Shown in pieces: positions 45,264 to 48,373 of a DNA stretch of 48,373 nucleotides (position 1 is the stretch's first letter; each line of letters starts with the position of its first letter). The position numbers were made by a program, and so were the translations under genes. The DNA lies in assembly GCA_026391675.1 (NCBI GenBank), contig JAPLDQ010000007.1, forward strand, positions 1 to 48,373, written 5' to 3'. The notes below the pieces were generated by a model that saw nothing but the letters and a program-made list of their open reading frames with translations, was not told the origin of the DNA and ran no database searches. This stretch comes from Bacteroidota bacterium. GTDB lineage: Bacteria; Bacteroidota; Bacteroidia; Bacteroidales; JACABE01.

Positions 45264-47051
45264 TTAATCCAATTTTAATACTGCTAAAAAGGCAGACTGT
45301 GGAACTTCGACATTCCCTACCTGACGCATACGTTTCTTCCCTTTCTTCTGTTTTTCCAGCAATTTACGTTTACGGGTAATATCGCCGCCATAACATTTTG
45401 CTGTAACATCTTTTCTAACAGCTTTAACAGTTTCCCTTGAAATAATTTTAGAACCTATTGCTGCCTGAATCGCAATATCAAATTGCTGGCGCGGAATAAG
45501 TTCTTTAAGTTTTTCGCAAATTCTCTTGCCAAAATTATAGGCATTGTCCTGATGTATTAATGTTGACAATGCATCAACCTGTTCTCCGTTTAATAAAATC
45601 TCTAAGCGAATAAGTTTTGCCTGTTTATAACCTGACTGAAAATAGTCGAAAGAAGCATAACCTTTTGATATACTTTTCAGTTTATCATAGAAATCTATCA
45701 CAATTTCACCCAAAGGCAGCTCAAAAGTTAATTCAATCCTGTCGGAAGTAAGATAAACCTGATTTTTTATTACGCCTCGTTTTTCAATACATAACGTCAT
45801 TACACCACCAAGGTATTCTGATTTTGTGATAATATGCGCTGTTATATAAGGTTCTTCGATGTAATCAAGATGGTTAGGGTCGGGGAGGCTTGAAGGATTG
45901 TGTACTTCAATCATTTCGCCTTTAGTAGTGTAAGCTTTGTATGAAACGTTAGGTACAGTGGTAATTACATCCATATTAAACTCTCTGTCCAGTCTTTCCT
46001 GTATAATTTCCATGTGTAATAAACCGAGGAAACCGCATCTGAATCCAAAGCCTAAAGCCATGGATGATTCAGGTTCAAAAGTCAATGAAGCATCATTAAG
46101 CTGAAGTCTTTCGATTGAATTGCGTAATTCCTCATAATCGTCAGCATCAATAGGATAAACGCCCGCAAATACCATGGGTTTTACATTCTCGAAACCATCA
46201 ATTGCAGTTAAACAAGGTCTGTTCACATGCGTAAATGTATCCCCAACCTTGACTTCTTTAGAAGTTTTTATTCCTGAGATGATATATCCTACATCACCGG
46301 CACTTAATTTATCTTTAGGTTCGGGTTTTAATCTTAAAACACCTATTTCATCAGCATGATATTCCTTGCCTGTAGCGACAAATTTAACAAAATCCCCTTT
46401 TTTTATTTCACCGTTCATGATGCGGAAATAGGAAATAATTCCCCTGAATGAATTGAATACAGAATCGAATATAAGTGCCTGTAAAGGTTCATCAACAGAG
46501 CCTTTTGGGGCAGGAATCCTGTGAATTATGGCTTCAAGAATATTTTCAACGCCATAACCGGTTTTTCCGCTGGCTTCAATGATATCATCCCTGTCACAGC
46601 CAATTAAATCAACTATCTGGTCTTTAACTTCTTCGGGCATAGCAGCATCCAGGTCAATTTTATTCAATACCGGAATAATTTCCAGATTATGATCCAAAGC
46701 TAAATATAAATTTGATATGGTTTGTGCCTGAATGCCCTGTGTTGCATCAACAATCAGTAATGCTCCTTCACAAGCTGCGATAGAACGTGAAACCTCGTAG
46801 GAAAAATCAACATGGCCGGGAGTATCTATCAAATTTAATTTATATTTAGTTCCGTCTAATGCATAATCCATCTGAATAGCATGACTTTTAATGGTAATGC
46901 CTCTTTCTCTTTCAAGATCCATGTCATCCAATACCTGAGCCTGGGAATCTCTTTCGGAAACAGTATGGGTGATTTCTAATAATCTGTCAGCTAGTGTGCT
47001 TTTCCCATGATCGATATGGGCAATTATGCAAAAATTTCTAATATTCTTCAT
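45264..47051 (-). CDS. lepA: Elongation factor 4 (LepA)
   Basis: 595 aa from the ATG at 47051, the usual length. GTPase motifs: G1 [10 protein letters not shown]2 RGITIKS, G3 DTPGHVDF, G4 NKID. The C-terminal LepA domain has [12 protein letters not shown] and the conserved ending [25 protein letters not shown] is split here as [13 protein letters not shown] plus a [11 protein letters not shown] tail. It back-translocates or remodels stalled ribosomes. A longer frame would start 12 codons earlier, at 47087, but that lies in the promoter. Confidence 0.97.
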   Translation of the reverse strand: MKNIRNFCIIAHIDHGKSTLADRLLEITHTVSERDSQAQVLDDMDLERERGITIKSHAIQMDYALDGTKYKLNLIDTPGHVDFSYEVSRSIAACEGALLIVDATQGIQAQTISNLYLALDHNLEIIPVLNKIDLDAAMPEEVKDQIVDLIGCDRDDIIEASGKTGYGVENILEAIIHRIPAPKGSVDEPLQALIFDSVFNSFRGIISYFRIMNGEIKKGDFVKFVATGKEYHADEIGVLRLKPEPKDKLSAGDVGYIISGIKTSKEVKVGDTFTHVNRPCLTAIDGFENVKPMVFAGVYPIDADDYEELRNSIERLQLNDASLTFEPESSMALGFGFRCGFLGLLHMEIIQERLDREFNMDVITTVPNVSYKAYTTKGEMIEVHNPSSLPDPNHLDYIEEPYITAHIITKSEYLGGVMTLCIEKRGVIKNQVYLTSDRIELTFELPLGEIVIDFYDKLKSISKGYASFDYFQSGYKQAKLIRLEILLNGEQVDALSTLIHQDNAYNFGKRICEKLKELIPRQQFDIAIQAAIGSKIISRETVKAVRKDVTAKCYGGDITRKRKLLEKQKKGKKRMRQVGNVEVPQSAFLAVLKLD

Positions 47052-47057
47052 TGTTTG

Positions 47058-47087
47058 CAAAAGTACAAAAAAAAGACAAATTTGCAA
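47058..47087 (-). promoter_or_regulatory. Bacteroidota-type promoter of lepA
   Basis: On the reverse strand TTG (47087–47085), 19 bp, then TACTTTTG (47065–47058) match the consensus. The -7 box ends six bases before the ATG, so the mRNA would have almost no leader, and an upstream start at 47087 is excluded. Confidence 0.6.
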
Positions 47088-47234
47088 CTACTTTATATTG
47101 ACAAATCTGCGTACAAATAATTGTATTTTTTACTATAGGCATACAACTTTTCTGTAAGTAATTACGTCTTAAAATAATTATTAATAATTTGTTAAATAAA
47201 TTTGTATTTTTGTATTTAATAAAAGTCAAAAAAA

Positions 47235-47705
47235 ATGAAAAAAATTACTATCTTATTTTGTAACTTGTTTATTATTATTTCAATTATAACAGGCAGTTCA
47301 GCGAATGCTCAAACAAAAAATGTGATACCGGACAGCCGGTTATTTCAATGTTTTGAAAAATCATACATTGATAATTTAGTTAAAACTAATCCGGAACAAA
47401 TTTTATATTTGAATTATTATCTGGATAATTCATATTATGTTGCAAGCTTAAAAGCTGAAAAACAAGTTTTAGGAATTGATATTCATACAGTTTTTGAAAA
47501 AACAAAAATTGGTGGAGTTACAACCATCCCATTTAGTTTAAAATCCTATAATAAATCAACTTTTAATGTATTAAAATATAATTTTCAGACAGGCTATTTG
47601 GAAATGCCTAATTATATCTGGAACGAAGCAGGTATTGTTGTTGTTTTTCGTCCTGAAAAAGACATCAGAGAAGATTTTAATATGTTACAAAAAGCAAAAA
47701 AATAG
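47235..47705 (+). CDS. Small secreted protein of unknown function
   Basis: 156 aa with a signal peptide (ILFCNLFIIISIITGSSANAQ). I do not recognise a named family. The mature region has a DNLVKTNPEQILYLNYYLDN helix, then IGGVTTIPFSLKSYNKSTFNVLKYNF and a final WNEAGIVVVFRPEKDIRE strand. No catalytic motif is seen. A TATTTTTG box at 47205–47212 resembles the -7 element. It is followed after 18 bp by the CUB-like gene and is probably co-transcribed with it. Confidence 0.7.
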   Translation: MKKITILFCNLFIIISIITGSSANAQTKNVIPDSRLFQCFEKSYIDNLVKTNPEQILYLNYYLDNSYYVASLKAEKQVLGIDIHTVFEKTKIGGVTTIPFSLKSYNKSTFNVLKYNFQTGYLEMPNYIWNEAGIVVVFRPEKDIREDFNMLQKAKK

Positions 47706-47723
47706 ACTTTAAAACAATTACAC

Positions 47724-48239
47724 ATGAAAAAAATATTTTTATTAATTGCTGTTGCTCTTTTAGTTAGCAATAATATTAAAGCTCAATATGATATTGTTTC
47801 TAATAACGGACAAACAATAACAGCTTGTACCGGGTATTTTACCTGTGGCAATTATGCTGCCAACCAGAATCTTACCATTACATTTGCTTCAACAGGATTT
47901 CCAAATACTCACATCAGTATAAGTTTTATAAGCTTTAATGTTCATTATTCCGATACTTTATATGTATATGATGGTCCAAACATAACTTCACCTTTAATAG
48001 GGAAATATAATAATAATAATCCGCTATCAGGTGGACAAAATATGGTTCAGGCTTCAGCTGGAAATACTTCCGGGAGATTGACATTTAAATTTGTTACAGA
48101 TGGATCTAATCAATCAACAGGATGGAATTCAGGAATTATATGTACAAAACCCTGCCAGAAGATTATAGCTGCTTTTGATACTATACTTACAACACCTCAT
48201 CCTAATGACAGCAATTATATTGATATATGTTTACATTAG
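47724..48239 (+). pseudogene. CUB-like domain surface protein, truncated at an IS insertion
   Basis: 171 residues remain. A signal peptide (MKKIFLLIAVALLVSNNIKAQ) is followed by a CUB-like fold: GQTITACTGYFTCGNYAANQN, then TFASTGFPNTHISISFISFNV, HYSDTLYVYDGPN and GRLTFKFVTDGSNQSTGWNSG. Full-length relatives normally continue after the PCQ motif into PKD domains and a T9SS sorting domain. Here the frame ends abruptly after NDSNYIDICLH, at the border of IS4-like DNA, so the gene was most likely cut by that insertion. The product, if made, would lack its sorting domain. Confidence 0.7.
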
Positions 48240-48246
48240 TGTCCAC

Positions 48247-48373
48247 TTAAATCAAACTGATTGACAGTTGATTATAATTCAGTTCTTTGACATCTTTGTA
48301 ATCTATATTTGTAAACAGCTCTTTTACAGGAGTTTTGTCAAGCAGAGATATACCTAACACCTGTAATATTTCG
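48247..48373 (-). mobile_element. 3' end of an IS4-type transposase gene, cut by the window edge
   Basis: A reverse-strand frame of 41 codons ends at 48247. It reads ILQVLGISLLDKTPVKELF, then NIDYKDVKELNYNQLSISLI. The VLxISLLDKTPxxELF block resembles the C-terminal tail of Bacteroidota IS4-family (DUF4372-bearing) DDE transposases. The stop is directly followed by GTGGACAC, presumably part of the terminal inverted repeat near 48235–48246. Family naming is from this short motif. Confidence 0.6.

Overview
The window is AT-rich chromosomal DNA from a Bacteroidota bacterium, most likely an uncultured member of the order Bacteroidales. The evidence is a gliding/type IX secretion (T9SS) lipoprotein GldH, C-terminal T9SS sorting domains, a giant PKD-repeat surface protein, the pbp1A–gldH–ricT–holB gene order, Bacteroidota-type promoters (TTG, about 20 bp, TAnnTTTG), and mostly weak Shine-Dalgarno sites. 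No species can be named from sequence alone. Both ends of the window run into pieces of insertion-sequence transposases, so this looks like a contig bounded by repeats.

Left accessory part (1–15.7 kb): a transposase N-terminus; then an unusual two-gene module, a trypsin-like protease fused to a DNA/RNA non-specific endonuclease followed by a membrane coiled-coil protein (candidate conflict/defence system); then a reverse-strand surface-protein block: an 881-aa secreted protein with four exact-length 84-aa tandem repeats, a short protein that is little more than a T9SS sorting domain, and a 2166-aa PKD/beta-helix T9SS protein preceded by a possible structured RNA leader. A lone tyrosine recombinase and a small Bacteroidota membrane protein follow.

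Middle part (15.8–28 kb, reverse strand): an SOS cassette (umuD, umuC, yedK/SRAP) with an imperfect-hairpin element upstream; a six-gene molybdenum formate dehydrogenase operon in the order mobA, fdhD, NuoE-like, NuoF-like, formate dehydrogenase catalytic subunit, DUF1289 protein, which carries the enzyme, its NAD-linked diaphorase and two of its maturation factors together; then a PepSY-like secreted protein, an SRPBCC protein, a secreted M28 peptidase and yicC.

Right part (28–48 kb): a phospholipase D-family enzyme, an rRNA methyltransferase and a thioesterase; a Cys/Lys-rich small secreted protein divergent from a two-component system whose sensor domain is also Cys-rich, followed by two tandem paralogous lipoproteins; an MFS transporter and Tex; an 870-bp non-coding region with two kinds of repeats; then the housekeeping block PBP1A, GldH, RicT, HolB, tRNA-Pro(GGG), LepA. 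The window ends with a small secreted protein and a CUB-like surface protein apparently cut short by an IS4-type element.

All calls are by reading motifs and general family knowledge; no database search was run.
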